This document shows positions 19,081-28,866 of a stretch of 64,000 bases of DNA, piece by piece. Made by a program: the position numbers and the translations under genes. The stretch is from NCBI RefSeq assembly GCF_001458115.1, contig NZ_CZRP01000011.1, forward strand, positions 434,001-498,000, in the 5' to 3' direction. This stretch comes from Gracilibacillus massiliensis (GTDB taxonomy: Bacteria; Bacillota; Bacilli; Bacillales; Amphibacillaceae). The notes beneath the pieces are model-generated. The model was given only the letters and a program-made list of their open reading frames with translations, was not told the origin of the DNA and did no database searches. The first letter of the stretch is position 1, and each line of letters opens with the position of its first letter.

Positions 19081-19809
19081 TCACTTTAATTGTTCATTAA
19101 TGGCTTTTACTAAAGTTAAAGCTTTTTCCGTATCACCATGCACACAAATGGTATCTGCTTTTATCGTAATTTTCTCACCTTCTGTAGTTGTAACGACCCC
19201 TTGCTCGACCATTTCTTTTACTTGTTCGATAACATCTTCTGTTTCATCCAAAACTGCCCCCGATTCCGTTCGAGGTGTTAAAGTGCCGTCCTTTTGATAG
19301 GTACGGTCTGCAAATACTTCATTCATGACGTTTAATCCTTTTTCTAATCCTGCATCTATTAATTTACTATTAGCTAAACCCACTAATATTAGGCTTTTAT
19401 CAAAGTCCGCAATCGCACTGGCAATCGCGCCTGCAAGTTTGTAATCTTTGCATGCCATATTATAAAGGGCTCCATGAGGTTTGACATGATCGAGTTTAAC
19501 ACGATGAACATTCGTGAATCCTTGTAATGCGCCTAATTGATAGACGACAAGATTATAAACAGATTCTGGGCTCATCTCGATATTTCTACGGCCGAAACCT
19601 TGTAAATCTTGAAAACCTGGATGTGCGCCTATTTTTACGTTATGCTTTTTTGCTAGCTTTATCGTCTGGTTGATCGTATCTGGATCACCAGCGTGAAAAC
19701 CACAAGCAATATTAACAGCATCTACAAGTGGAATGACCTTTTCATCATTACCAATTTGATAAGCACCGAAACTTTCTCCTAAATCACAATTTAATATCAT
19801 TCTTTTCAT
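19081..19809 (-). CDS. pxpA: 5-oxoprolinase subunit A (LamB/YcsF family)
   Basis: The opening residues ILNCDLGESFGAY, then NIACGFHAGDP and IGAHPGFQDLQGFGRR, are the signature of PxpA (YcsF). With PxpB and PxpC it hydrolyses 5-oxoproline to glutamate using ATP. I start at the ATG at 19809, which overlaps the pxpC stop as TAATG and has GGAGG seven bases upstream. An ATG 18 bases earlier has no site. This gives 242 residues. It is the last gene of the minus-strand pxpB-pxpC-pxpA operon. Confidence 0.93.
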   Translation of the reverse strand: MKRMILNCDLGESFGAYQIGNDEKVIPLVDAVNIACGFHAGDPDTINQTIKLAKKHNVKIGAHPGFQDLQGFGRRNIEMSPESVYNLVVYQLGALQGFTNVHRVKLDHVKPHGALYNMACKDYKLAGAIASAIADFDKSLILVGLANSKLIDAGLEKGLNVMNEVFADRTYQKDGTLTPRTESGAVLDETEDVIEQVKEMVEQGVVTTTEGEKITIKADTICVHGDTEKALTLVKAINEQLK

Positions 19810-20768
19810 TACCGAACCTCCGACCATTTCTCAAAAATAAATTGCTGTATTTGTCGATATAACTTAAGGCGCTCATGCAGAAGCTCGATCGCCTCATCAA
19901 CTGAAATTTGTTGGAAACGGAAAGACTGACTAGGTCGTATTTGACTTAATTTTCCGAGATCAACCTTTGCTACTTGACCGATCTTCGGATAACCGCCTGT
20001 CGGTTGCCCATCTGCCATTAATACAATCGGTTGTCCGTTAGCTGGAATTTGAATAGAACCAAATGTGGTCGCTTCTGTTAATAATTGCTGCTGATTTTTT
20101 CGCTGAATAGTTGGACCTTTTAACCGGTAACCCATGCGATTGGATTGCGTCGAAGTAGACCAATCGGTTAATTCAAATGATTGATGATCAAACCAGTCAT
20201 ACTGAGGTCCCTTAATATATCTTACTGTCTGGGAAGGCTGCACCATATAGTCGAAAAATGAAGGGTTTAACCGCCAGTTACTTAATGAATGAGTAGTGAA
20301 ACTCATGTTTAACTGGATGGTATCACCAATTATCAATTTTCTACCTAAGAATCCATCCACCTTTGCTCGAGCGATCGTACTTCTGCTACCAAGAACAGCG
20401 TCAACGTCTATACCACCTTTTACAGCAATATAGCTATACAAGCCAGTTTTAGCAGTGCGAAATTGAAGAACATCTCCTTCATTAATTGAAATCGGTTTGC
20501 CCAAAGGGATAGGTTGGTCGTTCAAATTAGCTGACATATCAGCACCTGTTATCGCTATAATTGTAGTTTTGTGAAATTTAATGGTTGGACCAATGAAACT
20601 CATTTCTATCAAAGCTTCTTCAGGATCATTTCCGACTAAAAGGTTGGCCATCACTGAAGCAAATTCATCCATGGCACCACTAACAGAGAAACCATAGGAT
20701 TGATAACCAGTTCGTCCTTTATCCTGAATCGTGGTATATAGACCTTCCTCAATAACCTCTAATGACAT
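19809..20768 (-). CDS. pxpC: 5-oxoprolinase subunit C (biotin-dependent carboxyltransferase family)
   Basis: The sequence DKGRTGYQSYGFSVSGAMDEFA and the later TEATTFGSIQIPANGQPIVLMADGQPTGGYPKI are characteristic of PxpC (KipA/YbgK). I prefer the ATG at 20768 (MSLEVIEEGLYTT, AGAGGAG upstream), which overlaps the end of pxpB by 20 bases. The alternative ATG at 20822 lies deeper inside pxpB with no visible site. 319 residues. It acts in the cytoplasm with PxpA and PxpB. Confidence 0.92.
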   Translation of the reverse strand: MSLEVIEEGLYTTIQDKGRTGYQSYGFSVSGAMDEFASVMANLLVGNDPEEALIEMSFIGPTIKFHKTTIIAITGADMSANLNDQPIPLGKPISINEGDVLQFRTAKTGLYSYIAVKGGIDVDAVLGSRSTIARAKVDGFLGRKLIIGDTIQLNMSFTTHSLSNWRLNPSFFDYMVQPSQTVRYIKGPQYDWFDHQSFELTDWSTSTQSNRMGYRLKGPTIQRKNQQQLLTEATTFGSIQIPANGQPIVLMADGQPTGGYPKIGQVAKVDLGKLSQIRPSQSFRFQQISVDEAIELLHERLKLYRQIQQFIFEKWSEVR

Positions 20769-21447
20769 GTCTAGTTCGCTCCTCTTGGTAAATCTGTTCA
20801 AATTCTGATTTGGAAATTGCATAAAATTTAAGCTGGTCTCCAGGTGAAAATAATGTTGGTCTATCTTTTTTAAAAGGTAATAAATTGATCGGAGTTCTGC
20901 CGATTATGTTCCACCCTCCAGGTGAAGAACTAGGGTAGATACCGGTTTGCCCTCCAGCAATACCAACCGACCCTTTAGCTACTTCTAATCTAGGTTTGTC
21001 TCTTCTATCCGTAGCTAACCTTTGATCCATACCCGTTAAAAAAGGAAAGCCGGGTGAGAAACCTAAAAAGCCAACATGATAGATAGGGCTGGTATGGATC
21101 TTTATGACTTCTTCCACTGAAAAATGATTGATATCTGCTAAAGTTGCTAAATCGATTCCATATTCTTCTTCATAACAAACAGGGATCATATGAAGGGTAC
21201 CCTGATCATTTTTTGAATCGCCAAAATCCTTAATAATTTCTTGCAGTTTCAATTTCAATTGCTGATGACTTATTTTGAAAGGATCGAAATAAATCGTTAT
21301 CGTGCAATAACCAATTACTGCTTCGACGATCGGCAGGCTTGGATGATTAGTAAGCTCATATTGTAATGAAATTAATTTTGGTGATAGATCATTTTCATCG
21401 TGGAAACGAATCAGGATGGCATCTTCAGCGATCGATTGCAGATCCAT
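20749..21447 (-). CDS. pxpB: 5-oxoprolinase subunit B (KipI family)
   Basis: A 232-residue protein containing HVGFLGFSPGFPFLTGMDQRLATDRRDKPR and GSVGIAGGQTGIYPSSSPGGWNIIGRT, the KipI/YbgJ signature. First gene of the operon, with AAAGGATG before the ATG. In B. subtilis the KipI homologue also inhibits the sporulation kinase KinA. The intact A-B-C set here points to the metabolic role. No separate transporter gene is linked. Confidence 0.92.
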   Translation of the reverse strand: MDLQSIAEDAILIRFHDENDLSPKLISLQYELTNHPSLPIVEAVIGYCTITIYFDPFKISHQQLKLKLQEIIKDFGDSKNDQGTLHMIPVCYEEEYGIDLATLADINHFSVEEVIKIHTSPIYHVGFLGFSPGFPFLTGMDQRLATDRRDKPRLEVAKGSVGIAGGQTGIYPSSSPGGWNIIGRTPINLLPFKKDRPTLFSPGDQLKFYAISKSEFEQIYQEERTRHVIRGY

Positions 21448-21574
21448 AAAAACATCCTTTCTTTTAGATAAATCTAGTACCTTTATTTTAACGAATAAAG
21501 GATAGAGAATAAAATATTAAGTAAATACAGTACTTAAGTCCTATTCATTATATATAGTAACAGATAAATAGTCA

Positions 21575-21583
21575 TGTTATAAT
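21575..21583 (+). promoter_or_regulatory. Extended -10 promoter for the first chemoreceptor
   Basis: TGTTATAAT is an extended -10 element about 75 bases before the GTG start. No SigD-type TAAA/CCGATA pair was found here, and no clear -35 box. Confidence 0.45.
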
Positions 21584-21658
21584 AGACTCATATATAGTTT
21601 GATTGTCATAGGAAATAAAATGGCAACCAGAAATTACATAATTGTAGGGGGAAAAGGT

Positions 21659-23389
21659 GTGAAGAGTTTTTTTTCGAAATTTAAACTGAAAAATCTTCAG
21701 TTTGGCAATGTTAAGATTGGGTCTAAGTATGGGTTGATTCTCGGAATAGTATTAGGGTTGTTTGCTATTTCAACATTAATAGTAGGTTTCTTTTTGCAAA
21801 GTGTCCAGACGGAGATCGACGCGATGGATCGTAGAGCGGATAGGGCAGCAGACGTAACCGAAATGGGCTCACTAATTCGAGCAAAAAGTATTCGAGTCTA
21901 TCAGTATATGGATGATCCATCATCAGACGTAGTAAATGAATTTAATGAAAGAAGAGAATTATTTGATGCATTAAAAGAAGAACTAGAACCGAAAATGAAT
22001 ACAGAAGAAGAAAAATCACTATTTTCAATTATTTCCGAACTGGATGAACAATTCAACCTACGTTTTAGTGAGGTTGTTAGTTTTGTCAGTCAAGGAGATA
22101 TGAATAATGCCGCACATGTAGCAGGATCAGCTATCAATGCTCAATCGCAAACTGTTGAACAATTAGATAAATTAAAAACATTAGTGAATGAACAACGAGA
22201 TATTGCCTCTGATTCAGCAACAGATAGTCAAACACGAGCATTATTTGCATTAATCATTGCAATCATCATCTCAATAATTATAAGTATTATTTTAATAACA
22301 ATCGTTAACCGTATGATCGCTAAAAACTTAACACAAGTCGTGGAAGTAAGTAATCAAATTGCGGATGGTAATCTAAAAGTACAATCGATAGATTACAAAG
22401 GAAATGATGAGATAGGTCAATTAGCAAACTCGATGAACACGATGAGTGCAAATTTACGCAACATTATTGAGCAAGTCTCTACTGTTTCTGATACCGTTAG
22501 TGCTCAAAGTGAAGAGTTAAACCAGTCATCTAACGAAGTGAAGACTGGTACAGAACAAATTGCGTCTACTATGCAAGAATTAGCTTCCGGTACAGAAACA
22601 CAGGCTAATCATGCTGGAGATGTTGCTTCCAAGATGAGTGATTTTTCTCAAAAAGTACGTGAAGCAAATGAAAATGGCGATAAAATCGAAAAGGCCTCGA
22701 CGAATGTACTGGGTATGACGGCAGATGGACGTGAAATGATGGAATCTTCTGTTACTCAAATGGGTCGTGTGAATTCGATTGTAAAAGATGCAGTTGAAAA
22801 AGTTAGAGGGTTAGATGGCCAAACTAAAGAAATATCAAAACTCGTCGCAGTTATTAAAGATATTGCAGAGCAAACGAACCTGCTAGCATTAAATGCTGCA
22901 ATCGAATCTGCAAGAGCTGGGGAACATGGTAAAGGTTTTGCAGTAGTAGCCGATGAAGTTCGAAAATTGGCAGAGCAAGTAGGTAGCTCTGTTACTGATA
23001 TCACAGGCATTGTATCGAATATTCAAAACGAATCCTCCAATGTTTCACAATCACTTGAAGAAGGATATGGTGAAGTAGAAGCGGGTTCTGAACAAATCGG
23101 AAAAACAGGAGAGACGTTTGAAAAAATTAATGATGCTGTCAATGATATGGTCGTAAGTATTCAGACAGTTACAACAAATCTTACGGAAATGACGACAAGT
23201 AGTGAAGAAATTAATGGTTCTGTAGAAGAAATTGCATCGATTTCTGAGGAATCTGCTGCAGGTGTAGAACAAACATCAGCTTCGGCCCAACAAGCGAGCA
23301 GTTCAATGGAGGAAGTTTCTTCAAACTCAGATGAACTAGCCAAATTAGCAGAGGAATTAAACGGCTTAGTAAGACAATTTAAAATATAA
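21659..23389 (+). CDS. Methyl-accepting chemotaxis protein 1
   Basis: A transmembrane receptor with a helix near residues 20-42, an extracellular four-helix sensor to about 185, a second helix near 192-215, and a HAMP domain. The cytoplasmic signalling domain has the invariant tip [19 protein letters not shown] and [13 protein letters not shown] start at GTG 21659, which follows AGGGGG at seven bases. The same choice in the neighbour gives two proteins of exactly 576 residues, which supports both. It is 80-90 percent identical by eye to the second receptor over the cytoplasmic half. It would signal through CheW/CheA; ligand unknown. Confidence 0.9.
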   Translation: MKSFFSKFKLKNLQFGNVKIGSKYGLILGIVLGLFAISTLIVGFFLQSVQTEIDAMDRRADRAADVTEMGSLIRAKSIRVYQYMDDPSSDVVNEFNERRELFDALKEELEPKMNTEEEKSLFSIISELDEQFNLRFSEVVSFVSQGDMNNAAHVAGSAINAQSQTVEQLDKLKTLVNEQRDIASDSATDSQTRALFALIIAIIISIIISIILITIVNRMIAKNLTQVVEVSNQIADGNLKVQSIDYKGNDEIGQLANSMNTMSANLRNIIEQVSTVSDTVSAQSEELNQSSNEVKTGTEQIASTMQELASGTETQANHAGDVASKMSDFSQKVREANENGDKIEKASTNVLGMTADGREMMESSVTQMGRVNSIVKDAVEKVRGLDGQTKEISKLVAVIKDIAEQTNLLALNAAIESARAGEHGKGFAVVADEVRKLAEQVGSSVTDITGIVSNIQNESSNVSQSLEEGYGEVEAGSEQIGKTGETFEKINDAVNDMVVSIQTVTTNLTEMTTSSEEINGSVEEIASISEESAAGVEQTSASAQQASSSMEEVSSNSDELAKLAEELNGLVRQFKI

Positions 23390-23396
23390 GCAAAAA

Positions 23397-23430
23397 ATCC
23401 CATATCAATTGATGTGGGATCTTTATTTTT
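23397..23430 (+). terminator. Terminator of chemoreceptor 1
   Basis: ATCCCATATC pairs with GATGTGGGAT around AATT, followed by CTTTATTTTT, eight bases after the stop. Confidence 0.85.
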
Positions 23431-23476
23431 AAGAAGTAATATTATATCAAATCATATTTAAAATAGTGAACAAAAG

Positions 23477-23960
23477 TAGGATTATACGATATAACTTTAA
23501 TGGTAATTATGACACTTTAGAACTGCGTTACAACCGCTCCGGCTTGTCGGATTCCCTTTCTGCGTTTGTTTCTCCTCAGCTAACTTTTTAAGCAAAGTGC
23601 GCTTAAAAAGTGGGTCTTCGGATAAAAACTTCCCGCAGGAGTGGAAGCCGACGCCTGCGCTTTATTGTATTCTGCAACTCAAGCAAAAATAATCATGTTG
23701 GCGTTATTTCATATCGCCTATGAATCTGTCTTTTGATTACTTATCATAATTAACAAAAATGTTCATATATCTAACAATCCAAAATGCTAACATTTGCAAT
23801 ATTTGTAGAGTTATTCAGCGGAGGCGGCCACTTCCACTCCTGTGGGATAGTTTTTCATGAAGATCCACTTTTCCATGCGGTTTTTGCTTGGAAAAGTTAG
23901 CTGAATGGAAAACCCCACGGAAAGGGATGTGGGCAAGCCGAAGCGGTTACCTCGCACATA
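23477..23960. repeat. Structured inverted-pair repeat element, copy 3
   Basis: The forward arm (about 23477-23672) begins AGGATTATACGATATAAC. The reverse arm is about 23812-23960. Inner stems are ACTTTTTAAGC/GCTTAAAAAGT (forward) and ACTTTTCCATGC/GCTTGGAAAAGT (reverse). The 140-base middle is closely similar to that of copy 2. The element separates the two chemoreceptor genes. The far right flank has diverged from copy 2. Confidence 0.8.
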
Positions 23961-24116
23961 CCCTTTTTCAAAATTGCTATCGTATTGTCCTCTTTCTATA
24001 TATTACAGAATCTCACCTAAATACAGGACTATGCAAGATGATCTGTATGTTGATACAAAAGGATCATTGTAAGGTAAAAAGAACTACATAAAGTTATAGT
24101 AATGTATACGTTTTCG

Positions 24117-24125
24117 TGATAAAAT
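24117..24125 (+). promoter_or_regulatory. Extended -10 promoter for the second chemoreceptor
   Basis: TGATAAAAT is an extended -10 element about 70 bases before the start, at a distance similar to that in front of receptor 1. No convincing -35 box. Confidence 0.4.
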
Positions 24126-24196
24126 AGATTTACGTAATTAGCTTTTTAGTCATTATACATACGGTGACAACGATACTGAAATTAGGGGGGATGATG

Positions 24197-25927
24197 TTGA
24201 AAAAGCTAAAAGATAAATCGAAACGGAAAAAATTAAGTTTTAGTAATTTAAAGATTGGTTCTAAATACGCATTTATATTATCAATTGTACTTGTATTATT
24301 TATTATTTCAGCGGTTGTTGTGGGATTCCTGTTGCAAAACATCCAAACCGAAATCGAATCAATGGAAAGACGAGGAGATCGAGCTGTAGATGTTACCGAA
24401 ATGGGTTCACTTATTCGCGCTAAAAGTATTCGAGTCTATCAATATATGGATGATCCTACGACAGAAGTGGAAGAAGAATATACAACAAGAAGTGAATTGT
24501 ATGATGCTTTAGAAGCAGAATTACAACCAAGGATGAATACAGATACAGAAAAAGCATTATTTGAGCAAATTGAAACATTAGATGATCAATTAAATCGTAA
24601 ATTTAATGAAGTGATAGGGTATATGAGACAAGGAGAGGAAGAAATTGCTCTAAGTACTGCAGAAGATGCTAATGCCATACAGCTCGAGGCAGTAGAAAAT
24701 CTGGACCAACTGACATCGTTAGTAAATGAAGACAGAGCTTTAGCGGCAAGAAATGCTCAAACGAGTCAAACGATTGCTTTAACTTCATTACTTATTGGAA
24801 TCGCTATTTCGATCGTGATCAGCATTCTTTTAATTACCATGGTCAATCGTTTGGTTTCCAGAAATTTAAACAAAGTTGTAGCTGTCAGTAATCAAATTTC
24901 AGGTGGCGATTTACAAGTAGAAGAGCTCAACTATCACAGCAAAGATGAAATAGGACAACTAGCAAGCTCAATGAATACGATGAGTGCTAACTTACGACAA
25001 ATTATCGAACGTATCTCGAATGTATCTGAAACAGTCAGTGCACAAAGTGAAGAAATGAATCAATCCGCAAATGAAGTGAAATCCGGCACCGAGCAGATCG
25101 CTACTACGATGCAAGAGCTAGCTTCTGGTACAGAAACACAAGCGAATCATGCCGGAGATGTCGCATCAAAAATGAGTGATTTTTCTCAAAAAGTAAGAGA
25201 AGCAAATGAAAACGGTGAGAAAATCGAAGGTGCCTCAACTAACGTACTTGGTATGACAAAAGATGGACAGGAAATGATGACTTCATCTGTAACTCAAATG
25301 AATCGAGTGAATCGAATTGTTAAGGAAGCGGTGGAGAAAGTACGTGGTCTTGATGGCCAGACAAAGGAAGTGTCAAAACTAGTAGCAGTAATTAAAGATA
25401 TCGCCGAACAAACGAACCTGCTAGCATTAAATGCAGCAATTGAATCAGCAAGAGCAGGAGAACATGGGAAAGGTTTCGCAGTAGTAGCGGATGAAGTACG
25501 TAAATTAGCCGAGCAAGTAGCAAGCTCTGTTACAGATATTACTGGAATTGTCACTACTATTCAGGACGAGTCTTCAAATGTTTCACAATCATTAGAAGTG
25601 GGTTATGGAGAAGTTGAAGAAGGAACAACTCAAATAGAGAAAACAGGAGAAACGTTTGAACAGATTAACCATGCTGTCAACGATATGGTTACAAGCATTC
25701 GAACGGTAACCGGTAATCTGACGGAAATGACCGCAAGCAGTGAAGAAATTAATAGTTCCGTTGAAGAAATCGCATCGATCTCAGAAGAATCAGCTGCAGG
25801 AGTCGAACAAACATCTGCTTCCGCCCAACAAGCAAGCAGCTCTATGGAAGAAGTATCTTCAAACTCAGACGAACTTGCAAAATTAGCAGAAGAATTAAAT
25901 GGATTGGTAAGACAATTTAAACTATAA
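24197..25927 (+). CDS. Methyl-accepting chemotaxis protein 2
   Basis: A paralogue of the receptor upstream, also 576 residues when started at TTG 24197, six bases after AGGGGGG. The ATGs at 24191 and 24194 are too close to that site. It has two membrane helices around a variable extracellular domain, HAMP, and a signalling domain with the same tip ([19 protein letters not shown]) and the same C-terminus RQFKL in place of RQFKI. Identity is highest in the signalling half. The extracellular half keeps [20 protein letters not shown] and YQYMDDP but is otherwise more divergent, so ligand range may differ. Product of a tandem duplication. Confidence 0.9.
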   Translation: MKKLKDKSKRKKLSFSNLKIGSKYAFILSIVLVLFIISAVVVGFLLQNIQTEIESMERRGDRAVDVTEMGSLIRAKSIRVYQYMDDPTTEVEEEYTTRSELYDALEAELQPRMNTDTEKALFEQIETLDDQLNRKFNEVIGYMRQGEEEIALSTAEDANAIQLEAVENLDQLTSLVNEDRALAARNAQTSQTIALTSLLIGIAISIVISILLITMVNRLVSRNLNKVVAVSNQISGGDLQVEELNYHSKDEIGQLASSMNTMSANLRQIIERISNVSETVSAQSEEMNQSANEVKSGTEQIATTMQELASGTETQANHAGDVASKMSDFSQKVREANENGEKIEGASTNVLGMTKDGQEMMTSSVTQMNRVNRIVKEAVEKVRGLDGQTKEVSKLVAVIKDIAEQTNLLALNAAIESARAGEHGKGFAVVADEVRKLAEQVASSVTDITGIVTTIQDESSNVSQSLEVGYGEVEEGTTQIEKTGETFEQINHAVNDMVTSIRTVTGNLTEMTASSEEINSSVEEIASISEESAAGVEQTSASAQQASSSMEEVSSNSDELAKLAEELNGLVRQFKL

Positions 25928-25967
25928 CGAAAAAAACGAGTCTAGAGCAGAAGTATATTGTAAATAG

Positions 25968-26008
25968 AAAATCCAAACGATCGAATAATTTCGATTGTTT
26001 GGATTTTT
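25968..26008 (+). terminator. Terminator of chemoreceptor 2
   Basis: AAAATCCAAACGATCGAA pairs with TTCGATTGTTTGGATTTT (one G-T pair) around TAAT, followed by further T residues. Confidence 0.9.
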
Positions 26009-26075
26009 ATATGTATTTTACTCAAAACTAGATCTAGTAATGTATGTTTTTGTTTAAGAGGAAAGAGTTATTTCC

Positions 26076-26236
26076 TCTTCACGGGAAACTACACGCGCTT
26101 AACGGGATTTCATCCGCTCTTCACGGGAATTCACTTTTTCTTCACTGGAATTGTCTTCGGCTTCACGGGAAAAAAGCATAATTCCCGTCTAGCGAACCAT
26201 GATTCCCGTCAACAGCGCCGCAATTCCCGTGAAGAA
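26076..26236. repeat. 21-bp phased array: five CGGGAA units then three inverted TTCCCG units
   Basis: The core CGGG (once CTGG) starts at 26082, 26103, 26124, 26145 and 26166, exactly 21 bases apart. The inverted core CCCG starts at 26184, 26205 and 26226, again 21 apart. Spacers between cores differ. The array lies between two convergent genes (chemoreceptor 2 and the FUSC-like gene). The 21-base step equals seven codons, but in-frame stops argue against translation. Confidence 0.9.
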
Positions 26237-26279
26237 AATATAAGCAAATACTTCTCAATTTACTTATATTACGTTTACG

Positions 26280-27320
26280 TCATTTATCAAAATCTTTTTC
26301 ACTGATTAAAATATCATTGACAATATTATAGATAGACAATAGTTCATAAAGGATAATGACCTCAGGGGTAAATAATGTATGATTGGCATCCTCGTTTGGT
26401 TTTTTGCTTTCCCAAAATTGATTCATTAACTTTTTCACTTGTTGGCGGTAAGCACTGGCTTTATAATGGTCTGGATATTTCATGAAATCAACCAATGTCT
26501 CTACCATCTGTACAATATCATCACATTCTTGCTTCGACCAACAGACTTGTTGAATCGGCATATTGATTAAATTGCCAATATGATAATGAATCAGGCGTAA
26601 TCGGGTCAAATTTTTCTGTTCATATTCAAAAACACTTTTGGTACGAGCATCCAAACGATGATATTTCGATTCATCGGATTGAAAATGTAATAATTTATCA
26701 GTTTGATCCAACGTATTTTTTAACGTGGAAAAGCGGCGGTCGATTTCTGTTTTCTTACTTGTTAGTTCACCTTTTCCGATCACTTGTTTTAAAATAATTT
26801 CTAATTCTTCACCGGTTTGTTTTAATAAATCATTGATATTTGTCATGATTTTTTTTGTGTAATTCGGTGGTAAAATAAACATATTAACAAGTGTCGAGAC
26901 AAGCAAACCTATGGTTGTTGTTCCTAGTCGTATAAAGAAAGAGTAAAAGAAATTGGTATGAATGACTTCAATCATGGCAACAGAAGTTAATGTTGCCACA
27001 AGTAATCCTGCGTGCAAACCTAAACGATAACACGTTATAATCGTGAATAAGGCTGCTAACGTATAGGTAATCGGAGAATCACCAAATAAAAAAATGAAAA
27101 ATACCGCATATGCCGAACCAATCGCTGATGCTGGGAATCGTACAATACCTTTTTTAATCGAGGCCGCTACTGTTGGTTCAATCGTGACAATTGCTGTAAT
27201 CACTGCAAATACTGGAGGCCAGCCGATCCACTCACATATTAATGACGTTAAAAATACCGCTAAAGCCGTTTTGATCACTCTTCTGCCAAAAAGGCGATAA
27301 CGTAACTTGGATAGTTTCAT
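26280..27320 (-). CDS. FUSC / aromatic acid exporter-like membrane protein
   Basis: The N-terminal half holds about six hydrophobic segments (KTALAVFLTSLICEWIGWPPVFAVITAIVTIEPT onward), with the ArAE_1/DUF939 pattern of small FUSC-family exporters. The C-terminal half is soluble and helical. The ATG at 27320 is preferred because AAGGAG lies ten bases upstream; the ATG at 27329 is only one base from it. 346 residues. Substrate unknown. Divergent from the IDEAL protein gene. Confidence 0.75.
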   Translation of the reverse strand: MKLSKLRYRLFGRRVIKTALAVFLTSLICEWIGWPPVFAVITAIVTIEPTVAASIKKGIVRFPASAIGSAYAVFFIFLFGDSPITYTLAALFTIITCYRLGLHAGLLVATLTSVAMIEVIHTNFFYSFFIRLGTTTIGLLVSTLVNMFILPPNYTKKIMTNINDLLKQTGEELEIILKQVIGKGELTSKKTEIDRRFSTLKNTLDQTDKLLHFQSDESKYHRLDARTKSVFEYEQKNLTRLRLIHYHIGNLINMPIQQVCWSKQECDDIVQMVETLVDFMKYPDHYKASAYRQQVKKLMNQFWESKKPNEDANHTLFTPEVIILYELLSIYNIVNDILISEKDFDK

Positions 27321-27443
27321 TACAGACATACTCCTTCAAACAATCTATTTCATAGTATACATCATCTAGATATCTGTTTCCATGTCAATCTGAAAAAGTA
27401 AAACGTATCTTTTGCAATCTAAAAAAACTTTCTGTAAAATACT

Positions 27444-27457
27444 TGTAAACGCTTTCT
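27444..27457 (+). promoter_or_regulatory. Candidate cre (CcpA) site
   Basis: TGTAAACGCTTTCT matches TGWNANCGNTNWCA with only the last base different. It lies in the divergent region between the FUSC-like exporter and the IDEAL-domain gene, 82 bases before the latter's start, so either gene could be the target. Confidence 0.55.
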
Positions 27458-27538
27458 TATTTACTGCATATGATGTAGAATAAGAGGTATAGTTTCAAGT
27501 TGTAATATGCGTTGTGAATTTTTAAGGAGGTGTTGATC

Positions 27539-27982
27539 TTGCTTTCTGTGAAGATGTTAAAACCTTATTACGTGAAGGAAGAAGATAAATATATTCGAGT
27601 GGTGTTAGCATATCAATATTTTTCTTTATTGATGGATGATGAAGTATATCATTTTGTACCACTTGAGGCACGAGAAATCCGAATTAATCGCAAGACGCAG
27701 ACAATCGAAAATCAAGAATCGGTTTTTGTTTTTCAAAAAGGAAAACAATACAACCGGATTACATTAGCTGATTTAATGAAGGTGAAGGATTTCCAACAAC
27801 ACCTAACCACTATTTTAAGTCCATATATCATTATGACAGAATCAGAAGAAAAAACAGATAATATTGATCATGTTATCATGGAATTAGAAAGAAGTAACTT
27901 ATTGCGTTTAATTGACCGTGCTCTAGATGAAAAAAATCTAGCCAGTTTTCAATTATATACAACAAAACTAAATGAAATGTAA
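27539..27982 (+). CDS. IDEAL-domain protein
   Basis: A 147-residue cytoplasmic protein whose last 40 residues (DHVIMELERSNLLRLIDRAL, then DEKNLASFQLYTTKLNEM) match the IDEAL domain found in B. subtilis YpiB and YozD. The N-terminal 100 residues (ending LADLMKVKDFQQHL) resemble the YpiB-like/DUF2527-type part only loosely. The TTG at 27539 is eight bases after AAGGAGG; the GTG at 27530 overlaps that site. Function unknown. Confidence 0.7.
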   Translation: MLSVKMLKPYYVKEEDKYIRVVLAYQYFSLLMDDEVYHFVPLEAREIRINRKTQTIENQESVFVFQKGKQYNRITLADLMKVKDFQQHLTTILSPYIIMTESEEKTDNIDHVIMELERSNLLRLIDRALDEKNLASFQLYTTKLNEM

Positions 27983-27986
27983 GCTT

Positions 27987-28026
27987 AAAGTAGTAGTTGC
28001 ACAAGCATCTGCTACTTTTATTTTTA
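27987..28026 (+). terminator. Terminator after the IDEAL-domain gene
   Basis: AAAGTAGTAG pairs with CTGCTACTTT (one G-T pair) around a 12-base loop, followed by TATTTTTA. Confidence 0.8.
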
Positions 28027-28077
28027 CTTGCTATTGTAATCGCATTCCTCGTAAAATAGAAGTAGAGGAGGTGTGAC

Positions 28078-28851
28078 ATGGATTTAGGTGTAAAAGGTAA
28101 AAAAGTACTTGTCACAGCAGCGAGTAAAGGTCTTGGCAAAGCTTGTGCAAAGGCTTATGCCAAAGAAGGCGCACAAGTTTACATAGCAAGCAGAAATAAA
28201 CAACAATTAGAAGAGGCGGCACAAGAAATAATTGAAGAATCCGGCAACAATCAGGTCTCCTCGATCGTTTGTGACCTCACGAAAGCTGAGGACATTAAAG
28301 AAATGATCACACGTATTGGAACGATTGACATTTTGATTAATAATTCAGGTGGACCTCCAGCAGGAAAATTTGATGATTTTAATGACGATGACTGGCAGCA
28401 TGCGTTTGAATTATTGCTGATGAACATCATACGTACGGTTAGAGTAGTGACACCAGGCATGAGAGCACAACAATTTGGCCGAATTGTCAATATTACCTCT
28501 AGCTCGATGAAGCAAGCATTAGATGGCTTATTATTGTCCAATACCTTTCGACCAGCAATTGTCGGTCTGTCCAAAAGTTTGTCACAAGAACTTGCTTCAG
28601 ATAACATTCTGATTAACTCGGTTGGACCAGGGACAATGGAAACAGATCGAATTCGTGATATCTTTAAACAACAAGCATCGACAGAATCGGTAGAAGAACG
28701 CTTAGTAAAAGCAGGAGAAGACGTACCAATCGGCCGAATTGGTCAACCAGATGAATTTGCCAAGGCAATTCTGTTTTTAGGTTCCGAAGCAAATACATAT
28801 ATCACCGGACAAACTTTAATCGTAGACGGTGGCGCAATGAAAACATTATGA
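28078..28851 (+). CDS. SDR-family oxidoreductase with altered active site
   Basis: A 257-residue Rossmann protein with the cofactor motif TAASKGLGKACA (T-A-x3-G-L-G), NNSGGPP in place of the usual NNAG, and INSVGPGTMETDR near the end. Where classical SDRs have Y-x3-K, the alignment gives S-N-T-F-R, so the catalytic Tyr and Lys are both replaced. This is a recognisable 3-oxoacyl-ACP-reductase-like subgroup with NSGGPP. The real reaction is uncertain. It is 15 bases upstream of a Gfo/Idh/MocA dehydrogenase gene and probably cotranscribed. Confidence 0.85.
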   Translation: MDLGVKGKKVLVTAASKGLGKACAKAYAKEGAQVYIASRNKQQLEEAAQEIIEESGNNQVSSIVCDLTKAEDIKEMITRIGTIDILINNSGGPPAGKFDDFNDDDWQHAFELLLMNIIRTVRVVTPGMRAQQFGRIVNITSSSMKQALDGLLLSNTFRPAIVGLSKSLSQELASDNILINSVGPGTMETDRIRDIFKQQASTESVEERLVKAGEDVPIGRIGQPDEFAKAILFLGSEANTYITGQTLIVDGGAMKTL

Positions 28852-28866
28852 TAGGGAGAGATCACA

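Noticed and set aside
26076-26236. CRISPR array
   Set aside because: The motif is only about 8-14 bases and half of the units are inverted; spacers are 7-13 bases and no cas genes are near.
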